Shown in pieces: positions 1-6,446 of a stretch of DNA of 8,447 bases; within the stretch, counting starts at the first letter, position 1, and every line of letters starts with the position of its first letter. Origin of the DNA: an uncultured Bacilli bacterium (GTDB lineage Bacteria > Bacillota_I > Bacilli_A > RF39 > UBA660). The position numbers and the translations under genes are program-made. Location: contig CAKOHK010000019.1 of NCBI GenBank assembly GCA_934085595.1, positions 1 through 8,447 of the forward strand, written 5' to 3'. The notes under the pieces are model-generated. The model searched no databases. It saw nothing but the letters and a program-made list of their open reading frames with translations, and was not told the DNA's origin.

Positions 1-7
1 ATATTAT

Positions 8-29
8 TTCCTCCAATTTTATTATAACA
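8..29 (-). promoter_or_regulatory. Extended -10 element and ribosome binding site for a gene beyond the left edge
   Basis: On the minus strand the sequence TGTTATAAT (29..21) is an extended -10 box (TGn plus a perfect TATAAT). It is followed by GGAGG (14..10). Seven bases after the GGAGG the window ends in AT, so an ATG beginning at base 2 would be split by the edge. No good -35 is visible 17 bases upstream, where the pnp terminator lies, which fits an extended -10 promoter. If this promoter is used, transcription would start near base 14, at or next to the ribosome binding site, giving a very short 5' leader. The downstream gene itself is not in the window. Confidence 0.45.
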
Positions 30-62
30 AAAAATGTAGACAGTTTTTATGTGTCTACATTT
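29..62 (-). terminator. Rho-independent terminator after pnp
   Basis: On the minus strand an 11-base-pair perfect stem (arms 62..52 and 42..32, core ATGTAGACA/TGTCTACAT) encloses a nine-base loop. The stem runs into a stretch of six T residues (34..29). It lies about 40 bases after the pnp stop codon and is the strongest terminator in the window, so it probably ends the rpsO-pnp transcript. The stem is also symmetrical enough to have some effect on the opposite strand, but the T-run favours the minus strand. Confidence 0.9.
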
Positions 63-102
63 ATCTTACAAGTTCAAAGATTAAGTTCATAGTTTTATTT
101 TA

Positions 103-2283
103 TTATTCTTTAGATTTATCTTCCTTTTTCTTTTCTTCTTTTTTCTCTATTTTAGGAAGTAATTCTTTTCTTGATAAATTAAGTTTTCCTTTTTTATCGT
201 ATCCAGTTGCTTTTACAACTATTTCATCTCCTACACTTACTATATCACTTGGATGATTTACTCTCTTGTTATCTAGCTGTGATACATGTACTAAACCTTC
301 ACATCCTGGCCATAGTTCTACAAAAGCTCCGAAGTCTTCTACTTTAACTACTTTAACAGTATAAACTTCTCCGATAACTGGTTCTTTTATGATATCTTCT
401 ATCATTTTAGTAGCTTTATCAAGAACATCATAACTCATATGATATAACTCAGCATGTCCTTCTTCATCTATTTCAATTTTTACTGCATCTTTAGAGTTAA
501 CACTCTTAACATTGCTTGATTCAAGAATGATTTTAGTAATCATGTCTCCACCTTTACCAATAACATCTTTAATCTTTTCTACCGGTATGTCAAGCGTTCT
601 TACTTTAGGTGCATATTCACTTAATTCTTTACGTGGTTCTGGGATAGTATTTGTGATTACTTCTAATATTTGCATTCTTGCCGTTTTTGCTCTTGCTAGA
701 GCTTCTTTTAATACGCTTTCACTAACTCCTTTAATTTTAATATCCATTTGAAGTGCTGTTATACCTTTTTTAGTACCTGCTACTTTAAAGTCCATATCTC
801 CCATATGATCTTCAATACCTTGAATATCTGTTAGAATTGTATACTTTCCATCGCATGTTCCATTTTCAGTAATAAGTCCCATAGCGATACCTGCTACTGG
901 TGCTTTAATTGGTACACCTGCTGCCATTAATGACATACATCCTGCACATATACTTGCTTGACTACTACTTCCGTTACTTTCTAGTACTTCTGATACTACT
1001 CTTACAGTATAAGGGAATTCTTTTTCATCTGGCATAACTTGTAAAAGTGCTCTTTCTGCTAGTGCTCCGTGTCCTATTTCACGTCTTCCTGGTGCTCCAT
1101 ATCTACCCGTTTCACCTACACTAAATGCTGGGAAATTATAATGGAACATGAAACGCTTTGTATCTTCTATTCCAAGTCCATCTAATATTTGATGTTCTGC
1201 ACTTGCTCCTAGTGTTGTAATTGCTAATGCTTGTGTTTGTCCTCTTGTAAATAATGCACTACCATGTGTTCTTGGAAGTAAATCTACATCAGCACTAAGT
1301 GGTCTAATTTCATCTATTTTTCTTCCATCTGGTCTTATATGTTCATTTGTAATTAAATGTCTTACAAGTTCACCTTCTAGTTCATCACATACTTTTTTAA
1401 CATCTTTTAATATGCTTTCTATGTCTTCTTCATCTTTATATTTTTCAGCAAAATATTCATTTGCTTTTTCTTTGCTTTCATCAATTGCTTTGTAACTTTC
1501 AAGTTTATCTTTAATTTGAATAGCATTTAGCATATCTTCTTTGATGTAATCTTTAACTTCACTTCTAAGTTCATCACTTATATTTGCAAGTTCAACTTCT
1601 ATTTTTTCTTCACCGATTTCACTTATGATATCTTCTTCTATAGCACATAATTCTTTAATGTATTCATGTCCAAACATAAGTGCTTCAAGCATTTCATCTT
1701 CACTTACTTCTTTACTACCACTTTCAACCATATTTATAGCTTCTTTAGTACCAGCTACTGTTAAGTTAATAGTACTCTTTTCCATTTCTTCACTTGTTGG
1801 ATTGATAATTAATTTTCCATCTACTTTACCAACAACAACTCCTGCTACTGGTCCTTCAAATGGAATATTGCTTATTCCTAGACATAAACTTGTTCCAAAT
1901 AATGCTGTCATTTCAGGTGATTTATCTGGATCAACACTAAGTACTGTATTTACTACTTGTACTTCATTTCTAAAGTTTTCATTAAACATAGGTCTTATTG
2001 GTCTATCAATAAGTCTTGCTGTTAATGTTGCTTGATCAGTTGGTCTTCCTTCTCTTTTAATAAATCCACCTGGTATTTTACCTACAGAATACAATTTTTC
2101 TTGATATAGTATTGTAAGTGGAAAGAAATCCGCTGTTGATACATTATTACTCATAACACATGTTGATAGAATAACTGTATCATCATATCTAACTAAAACA
2201 CTTCCACCTGCTTGTTTTGCAAGTTCTCCATGTTCAATAACTAAACGCCTACCTTGAAACTCATATTCAAATACTCTTTTCAT
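103..2283 (-). CDS. pnp: Polynucleotide phosphorylase (PNPase)
   Basis: A 726-residue 3'-to-5' exoribonuclease that uses phosphate to degrade RNA to nucleoside diphosphates, and a core enzyme of mRNA turnover. The length is normal for the family. The order is a first RNase PH domain (about 10-140), a helical linker (about 240-310), a second RNase PH domain (about 320-550), a KH domain with GKGG at 576-579 and an S1 domain (about 635-705). Catalytic features are intact: FTRGQTQ at 345-351, the NGSSS serine run at 437-441, and D486 and D492 in the DIQGIED segment, at the same numbers as in the E. coli enzyme. The last 16 residues are a Lys/Glu-rich tail, probably disordered. The start is set by AGAAGGAG (2296..2289) five bases before ATG; an overlapping ATG at 2287..2285 is out of frame. 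It follows rpsO, the common bacterial order, with a hairpin in between. Confidence 0.98.
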   Translation of the reverse strand: MKRVFEYEFQGRRLVIEHGELAKQAGGSVLVRYDDTVILSTCVMSNNVSTADFFPLTILYQEKLYSVGKIPGGFIKREGRPTDQATLTARLIDRPIRPMFNENFRNEVQVVNTVLSVDPDKSPEMTALFGTSLCLGISNIPFEGPVAGVVVGKVDGKLIINPTSEEMEKSTINLTVAGTKEAINMVESGSKEVSEDEMLEALMFGHEYIKELCAIEEDIISEIGEEKIEVELANISDELRSEVKDYIKEDMLNAIQIKDKLESYKAIDESKEKANEYFAEKYKDEEDIESILKDVKKVCDELEGELVRHLITNEHIRPDGRKIDEIRPLSADVDLLPRTHGSALFTRGQTQALAITTLGASAEHQILDGLGIEDTKRFMFHYNFPAFSVGETGRYGAPGRREIGHGALAERALLQVMPDEKEFPYTVRVVSEVLESNGSSSQASICAGCMSLMAAGVPIKAPVAGIAMGLITENGTCDGKYTILTDIQGIEDHMGDMDFKVAGTKKGITALQMDIKIKGVSESVLKEALARAKTARMQILEVITNTIPEPRKELSEYAPKVRTLDIPVEKIKDVIGKGGDMITKIILESSNVKSVNSKDAVKIEIDEEGHAELYHMSYDVLDKATKMIEDIIKEPVIGEVYTVKVVKVEDFGAFVELWPGCEGLVHVSQLDNKRVNHPSDIVSVGDEIVVKATGYDKKGKLNLSRKELLPKIEKKEEKKKEDKSKE

Positions 2284-2301
2284 TCATACTCCTTCTATAT
2301 T

Positions 2302-2335
2302 AAAAAAGTAAAAGACACTTAAAAATATAAGTGCC
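2302..2335 (-). terminator. Hairpin and T-rich tract between rpsO and pnp (attenuator or processing site)
   Basis: On the minus strand an eight-pair stem with one G-U pair (arms 2335..2328 and 2321..2314, GGCACTTA/TAAGTGTC) has a six-base loop. It is followed by TTTTACTTTTTT (2313..2302). The first base of the stem is the last base of the rpsO TAG stop codon. No promoter is evident between it and pnp, so pnp probably depends on read-through. Its position matches the rpsO-pnp hairpins known in other bacteria, which act as partial terminators or RNase cleavage sites. Which role it plays here cannot be told from sequence. Confidence 0.75.
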
Positions 2336-2604
2336 TACTTTCTTAAGTTTAATTTTTTTATTAGTTCACGATATCTTGTTACATCTTCATCTTTTAGGTA
2401 AGCAAGTAATTTTTTTCTTTTACCAACCATTTTTTGAAGACCTAACTTTGTGTGATAATCATGTTTATGCTCTAACATATGATCTGTAAGTCTGTTAATT
2501 CTTTCAGTTAGCATAGCAACTTGAACTTCAACGCTTCCAGTATCATTTTTACTTCTAGCATATTCACTAATGATATCTTGTTTCTTAACTTTACTTAATG
2601 CCAT
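2335..2604 (-). CDS. rpsO: 30S ribosomal protein S15
   Basis: An 89-residue primary 16S rRNA-binding protein of the small-subunit platform, full length for the family. The family signature is clear throughout: the start MALSKVKKQ, DTGSVEVQVA near residues 21-30, the helical segment ending in KMVGKRKKLLAYL (about 58-70), and the closing DVTRYRELIKKL near 74-85. The start codon is supported by AAGGAGG (2616..2610) five bases plus one A upstream. Part of that ribosome binding site can pair with an upstream inverted repeat, suggesting feedback control by S15 (see the leader entry). It is followed by a hairpin and pnp, the usual rpsO-pnp arrangement. Confidence 0.98.
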   Translation of the reverse strand: MALSKVKKQDIISEYARSKNDTGSVEVQVAMLTERINRLTDHMLEHKHDYHTKLGLQKMVGKRKKLLAYLKDEDVTRYRELIKKLNLRK

Positions 2605-2711
2605 TTTTTCCTCCTTATATAACTATCCGTTTAACTGAGTAAAGGAACGAGGTATTCCAGAACTAAGATAAACTTCTATATAAGGATACTACAAAATAGT
2701 TATAAAATCAA
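2605..2711 (-). promoter_or_regulatory. rpsO leader with a stem that hides the ribosome binding site
   Basis: On the minus strand TCCTTATATA (2686..2677) is perfectly complementary to TATATAAGGA (2621..2612), with an extra G-U pair inside. The right arm covers the AAGGA part of the rpsO Shine-Dalgarno. Within the enclosed segment GTTTA can pair with TAAAC, and GGAA with TTCC around a seven-base loop. S15 represses its own translation through structured leaders in several phyla, Bacillota included, so S15 binding here is a reasonable inference. The promoter is unclear. TTGATT (2711..2706), 17 bases, TATCCT (2688..2683) has spacing but would start RNA after the left arm. TATAAC (2704..2699) would include the arm but lacks a -35. 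Read-through from the upstream gene would also include it, as no terminator is seen. Confidence 0.55.
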
Positions 2712-2721
2712 CTGGTTTTTG

Positions 2722-3783
2722 TTATTTTTTAGACTTTCTAAATAGATTTTTTATAATATTTTTAATTCTTTCTGTTTTTTCTATGTGCTTTATGTAATAT
2801 AAAGGCTCTTTATGAATAACTTTATTATCAACTCTAAACTCTAAGTATCCTGCGTTCACCATATTTTTATCAAACTTCTCTTTTATTTTAGCTGTTACGA
2901 TTAAATCTTTTGATTCTCTTTCAGTTAATAATAAATTAACGTCGTTTTTGATATAGATATAATAATTTTTATAATTTTTTGAATTAATGGAAAAAGTGTA
3001 TTTATCAAATATTTTATAATTTTTGTAGAGATTAAAATATTTTTCATATAGGTTTTTATGAAGTTCAAACTTATTATTTTCATCAATAGAAGTTATTATT
3101 AATTTTTTATTGTCTTTTTTTGCATATGAAACGAAGACTTGTCCACTGCTTTTAGTATAGCCTATTTTACCTGAAACAGTATATTTATATGAAGATAGTA
3201 AATCATTTTTGTTATACCATATGTATTCATTAGTATCAGTTTTTGTTTTATATTTTTTAGTACTAGTTATTTTTAAAAACTCTTTATTTTTAATGGCGTA
3301 TTTCATTAATAATGCTAGATCGTATGCTGTTGAATAATTCTTTGTTTTATCATTTAATCCGTGTGGATTTTCATATGTAGTGTTATGCATATTTAGTTCT
3401 TGTGCTTTTAGATTCATTTTATTTATAAAGTTATCATATGGCATTACATTACTTGCAATTATCATAGCTGCATCATTTCCACTTCTAAGCATAAGTCCAT
3501 ATAACAAATCATTTAAAGACATCTTTTCGCCTTTTTGAATATATATCATAGAGCCATTTGCTTCATCTATTTCATCATGAACTTCATATATATCGCTTAA
3601 ATTACCATTTTCTAGTGCGATTATACTTGTCATTATTTTAGTTGTAGAGGCTATTAGTTTTCTTTCATCTTTATTTTCACTATATAAGACTCTTCCACTT
3701 TCTGCATCCATTACTACTATAGATGCTTTTATATTAATAGAAATCATAAAAAAACATACAATTAATAATATAATTTTTTTCAT
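2722..3783 (-). CDS. Secreted D-alanyl-D-alanine carboxypeptidase (penicillin-binding, DacF/DacB-like)
   Basis: A 353-residue serine peptidase of family S11 that trims the terminal D-Ala from peptidoglycan pentapeptides outside the membrane. A signal peptide is seen at 1-20 (MKK, a hydrophobic run, IKA before S21), and mature sequence starts at once with the family motif SIVVMDAESGRVLY. Active-site motifs are STTK at 46-49 (nucleophile S46) and SGN at 101-103. The third motif, normally KTG, reads KIG at 206-208 (SGKIGYTKSSG), an unusual change. The rest (about 255-330) fits the C-terminal beta domain, and the final basic helix (about 333-353) may bind the membrane. It begins 22 bases after the leuS stop with no recognisable Shine-Dalgarno and no promoter, so it is probably co-transcribed with leuS and perhaps translationally coupled. 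The family is certain, the exact paralogue is not. Confidence 0.93.
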   Translation of the reverse strand: MKKIILLIVCFFMISINIKASIVVMDAESGRVLYSENKDERKLIASTTKIMTSIIALENGNLSDIYEVHDEIDEANGSMIYIQKGEKMSLNDLLYGLMLRSGNDAAMIIASNVMPYDNFINKMNLKAQELNMHNTTYENPHGLNDKTKNYSTAYDLALLMKYAIKNKEFLKITSTKKYKTKTDTNEYIWYNKNDLLSSYKYTVSGKIGYTKSSGQVFVSYAKKDNKKLIITSIDENNKFELHKNLYEKYFNLYKNYKIFDKYTFSINSKNYKNYYIYIKNDVNLLLTERESKDLIVTAKIKEKFDKNMVNAGYLEFRVDNKVIHKEPLYYIKHIEKTERIKNIIKNLFRKSKK

Positions 3784-3805
3784 ATTTAATTGTATGCTTA
3801 ATTAG

Positions 3806-6199
3806 TTATTTAATTACTATTGAAACTATTTTGTCTTTAATAATTATTACTTTTAGTATTTCTTTACCTTCTGTATATTTTTTTACGTTTTCATTTTCAA
3901 GGGCTTTTTCTTTTAATTCTTCTTCATTAGAATCAACATTTGCTTCAATAGTTCCTCTTAATTTACCATTTACTTGTACTGCGATTGTTTTAGTACTTTC
4001 AGTTAGTTTTGATTCATCGTATTCTGGCCATGGCTCAAATGCTATTGTATTCTCATGACCTAAAATATTCCATAATTCTTCTGATACGTGAGGAATCATA
4101 GGATTAATTAGTTTTACAAAACCACAAGCATATTCATAAGGTATTTTACCTACTTTATAACATTCATTCATGAATATCATCATTTGGCTTACTGCTGTGT
4201 TAAATGATAATGATTCATAGTCATTAGTTATTTTCTTAACAGTATAATTGTATACTTTAGTTAAACTATTATCATTTTCATTTGTTATATTATCTTTGTT
4301 ACTAATAAATCTATATATTCTATCTATAAACTTATTTGCTGCTACTACTCCATCATTACTCCATGGTTTACTTGCTTCAAGTGGTCCCATAAACATTTCA
4401 TATAATCTTAATGTATCTGCTCCATACTCATTTACAATATCAGTTGGGTTTATTACATATTCTGGGAATCTTTTTCCCATTTTTACTCCATTAGAACCAA
4501 GTATCATTCCTTGATGAACTAGTTTTTTATATGGCTCTTCTACTGGACTTATTCCTATATCATATAGATAATGATTCCACATTCTTGAATATAATAAGTG
4601 ACCAACTGCATGTTCTGGACCTCCTACATATAAGTCTACTGGCATCCAGTGTTTTAATAATTCTTTATTTGCAAGTTCATTATCATTGTGTGGGTCAATA
4701 TATCTTAGATAATACCAACTACTTCCAGCACTTCCTGGCATCGTAGATGTTTCTCTTGTTCCTTTAACTCCATTATATGTATATTCTTTCCATTCTTTAG
4801 CATTCTCAAGTGGTGCTTTTCCATTGTGGCCTTTATAATCTTCTAATTTTGGAAGTATTAATGGTAATTCTTCATCACTTAAAACATGTATTGTACCATC
4901 TTCCATATGTACAACTGGAACTGGCTCTCCCCAATATCTTTGTCTTGCAAATATCCATTCTCTAATTCTATAATTTATTTTCTTTTTACCACAGCCTTTT
5001 TCTTCAAGATATTTTATCATTAAATCAATTGCTTCTTCTTTATTAGTGCCATTTAAGAATCCTGAGTTTATATGAATACCATCTTTTGTGTATGCTTCTT
5101 TTGAAATATCTCCACCTTCAAGTACAGGTATTATTTCAATATTAAACTTACGGGCAAACTCATAATCTCTTTCATCATGAGCTGGAACTGCCATTATTGC
5201 TCCTGTTCCGTATGTAGATAAAACATAATCAGAAATATAAATTGGTATTTCTTTATCATTAACCGGATTAATAGCGTAAGCACCTATAAATACTCCTGTT
5301 TTTTCTTTGTTAAGATCAGTTCTTTCAAGTTCACTTTTCTTAGAACATTCTTCTTTGTATTTTTTAACTTCTTCTTTTGCTTCTTCTGTAGTAATTTCAT
5401 CTACTAATTTATGTTCTGGGCTTAGTACGCAGTAAGTTGCTCCGAATAGGGTATCACATCTAGTAGTAAATACTGTAAAGTCTTTATCAGTATTTTTAAC
5501 TTTAAATGTTACTTCTGCTCCAATGGATTTTCCTATCCAGTTTCTCTCTATTTCTTTTGTTGATTCTGGGAAGTCTATTTTATCTAGACCATCTAGTAGT
5601 TTTTCAGCAAAAGCAGGTATATCTATTACCCATTGTTTCATATTTTTACGTACAACTGGATAACCTCCTCTTTCGCTTTTACCATCAATAATTTCATCGT
5701 TTGAAAGTACTGTTCCAAGTTCTTCACACCAGTTTACTGGCATATCAACGTATTTAGCATATCCATCTAAATATAATCTTTTAAATATCCATTGTGTCCA
5801 TTTATAAAACTTAGGATCACTTGTTGATACTTTTCTATCCCAATCATAATCAAATCCAAGTGATTTTAATTGTCCTTCGAATGTAGCAATATTCTTTTGT
5901 GTAAATCCATCAGGATGATTACCTGTTGTTACTGCATATTGTTCTGCTGGTAAACCGAAACTATCATATCCCATTGGGTGAAGTACGTTGTATCCTTGCA
6001 TTCTTTTCATTCTTGAAACTATATCAGTGGCTGTATATCCTTCTGGATGGCCTGCATGAAGTCCTACTCCTGATGGATATGGAAACATATCAAGTACATA
6101 ATATTTAGGTTTACTAAAATCCCATACATCAGTTTTAAATGTATTGTTTTCTTCCCAATATTGTTGCCATTTCTTTTCTATTTTTTTAAAATCATACAT
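3806..6199 (-). CDS. leuS: Leucyl-tRNA synthetase
   Basis: A 797-residue class I enzyme that charges tRNA-Leu, close to the usual bacterial length of about 800. The HIGH motif appears as HAGH at 48-51, after FPYPSG. The CP1 editing domain (about 225-410) has the threonine-rich TTRCDT at 245-250 (commonly TTRPDT) and GTGAIMAVPAHDERDYEFA around 331-349 with the conserved aspartate D345. The KMSKS loop reads KMGKR at 573-577. ADTLRLYEMFMGP at 594-606 is typical, followed by the anticodon-binding domain (about 640-740) and a C-terminal domain. The start at 6199 is chosen because GGAGGA (6211..6206) lies six bases upstream. An in-frame ATG at 6241 would add 14 residues but sits in the terminator loop of the T-box leader. 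Expression is controlled by that T-box. The carboxypeptidase gene follows closely. Confidence 0.98.
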   Translation of the reverse strand: MYDFKKIEKKWQQYWEENNTFKTDVWDFSKPKYYVLDMFPYPSGVGLHAGHPEGYTATDIVSRMKRMQGYNVLHPMGYDSFGLPAEQYAVTTGNHPDGFTQKNIATFEGQLKSLGFDYDWDRKVSTSDPKFYKWTQWIFKRLYLDGYAKYVDMPVNWCEELGTVLSNDEIIDGKSERGGYPVVRKNMKQWVIDIPAFAEKLLDGLDKIDFPESTKEIERNWIGKSIGAEVTFKVKNTDKDFTVFTTRCDTLFGATYCVLSPEHKLVDEITTEEAKEEVKKYKEECSKKSELERTDLNKEKTGVFIGAYAINPVNDKEIPIYISDYVLSTYGTGAIMAVPAHDERDYEFARKFNIEIIPVLEGGDISKEAYTKDGIHINSGFLNGTNKEEAIDLMIKYLEEKGCGKKKINYRIREWIFARQRYWGEPVPVVHMEDGTIHVLSDEELPLILPKLEDYKGHNGKAPLENAKEWKEYTYNGVKGTRETSTMPGSAGSSWYYLRYIDPHNDNELANKELLKHWMPVDLYVGGPEHAVGHLLYSRMWNHYLYDIGISPVEEPYKKLVHQGMILGSNGVKMGKRFPEYVINPTDIVNEYGADTLRLYEMFMGPLEASKPWSNDGVVAANKFIDRIYRFISNKDNITNENDNSLTKVYNYTVKKITNDYESLSFNTAVSQMMIFMNECYKVGKIPYEYACGFVKLINPMIPHVSEELWNILGHENTIAFEPWPEYDESKLTESTKTIAVQVNGKLRGTIEANVDSNEEELKEKALENENVKKYTEGKEILKVIIIKDKIVSIVIK

Positions 6200-6409
6200 A
6201 ATAAATCCTCCATATAAAAAGGTAGTACACAAAGGACGCATATAAGCGTGGTACCACCTTATTTTATTCTCTTAATTATAACGCATTTCTGCGGAGTTAA
6301 CTGCTAGGTAAACAAGTTCATAAAGTATTATTTGAATATTTTCACCATACATATTCTCTCTTTAAAATAATTTCTTTATTACTACTTTTACTTTGTGCAT
6401 TTGAAAACT
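6200..6409 (-). ncRNA. T-box riboswitch, leucine specific (CUU specifier), upstream of leuS
   Basis: This leader senses uncharged tRNA-Leu and allows leuS transcription when charging is low. On the minus strand, Stem I can be folded base by base: GTAAA (6391..6387) with TTTAC (6312..6308); a specifier loop of AGTAGTA (6386..6380) facing GAACTTG (6319..6313); ATAAAG with CTTTAT; ATTATTT with AAATAAT; and an apical GAATAT/ATATTC stem preceded by AAAGAGAG. The specifier CTT (6316..6314) encodes leucine. Stem III is CGCA/TGCG closed by a GAAA tetraloop (6293..6282). The conserved T-box AAGGTGGTACCACG is at 6260..6247. Its TGGT can pair with an ACCA tRNA end, fitting the A73 discriminator of tRNA-Leu. 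A terminator overlaps it, then the leuS ribosome binding site and ATG. Confidence 0.95.
6216..6260 (-). terminator. Conditional terminator of the leuS T-box
   Basis: On the minus strand AAGGTGGTAC (6260..6251) pairs with GTACTACCTT (6228..6219) through ten pairs, one of them G-U. An inner ACGC/GCGT stem (6249..6246 and 6239..6236) with a six-base loop sits inside, and a run of five T residues (6220..6216) follows. The left arm is the T-box sequence itself, so antiterminator and terminator are mutually exclusive, as expected for this riboswitch class. The ribosome binding site GGAGGA begins five bases after the T-run. Confidence 0.88.
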
Positions 6410-6415
6410 ATTAAC

Positions 6416-6444
6416 ATATTATCACAATATTCGTGTATTAGCAA
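6416..6444 (-). promoter_or_regulatory. Probable promoter of the leuS T-box transcript
   Basis: On the minus strand TTGCTA (6444..6439, four of six matches to the -35 consensus), a 17-base spacer and TAATAT (6421..6416, four of six to the -10) predict initiation near 6409. That is just before the first base needed for Stem I. The -35 begins two bases after the stop codon of the upstream gene. The overlapping TGTGATAAT is an alternative extended -10. No terminator separates this gene from the upstream one, so some read-through into the leader is possible. Confidence 0.55.
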
Positions 6445-6446
6445 TA

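Noticed and set aside
711..800. Possible internal promoter-like AT-rich runs within pnp and other genes
   Set aside because: At this AT content chance -10-like hexamers are frequent; without a paired -35 or a downstream start they are not evidence.
2699..2721. Terminator for the carboxypeptidase gene in the AAAACC...TTTT segment
   Set aside because: The A-run and T-run could pair weakly, but the interior leaves only two further pairs and no usable loop, so it is not a credible hairpin.
512..5691. Open frames on the plus strand opposite pnp and leuS
   Set aside because: They are antisense shadows of well-conserved genes: hydrophobic or low-complexity translations, no coherent families, and no promoter or ribosome binding sites noticed.
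6197..6241. In-frame upstream ATG (6241) extending leuS by 14 residues
   Set aside because: The extra residues would be encoded inside the T-box terminator hairpin. The ATG at 6199 has GGAGGA six bases upstream and begins with the normal LeuS N-terminus.
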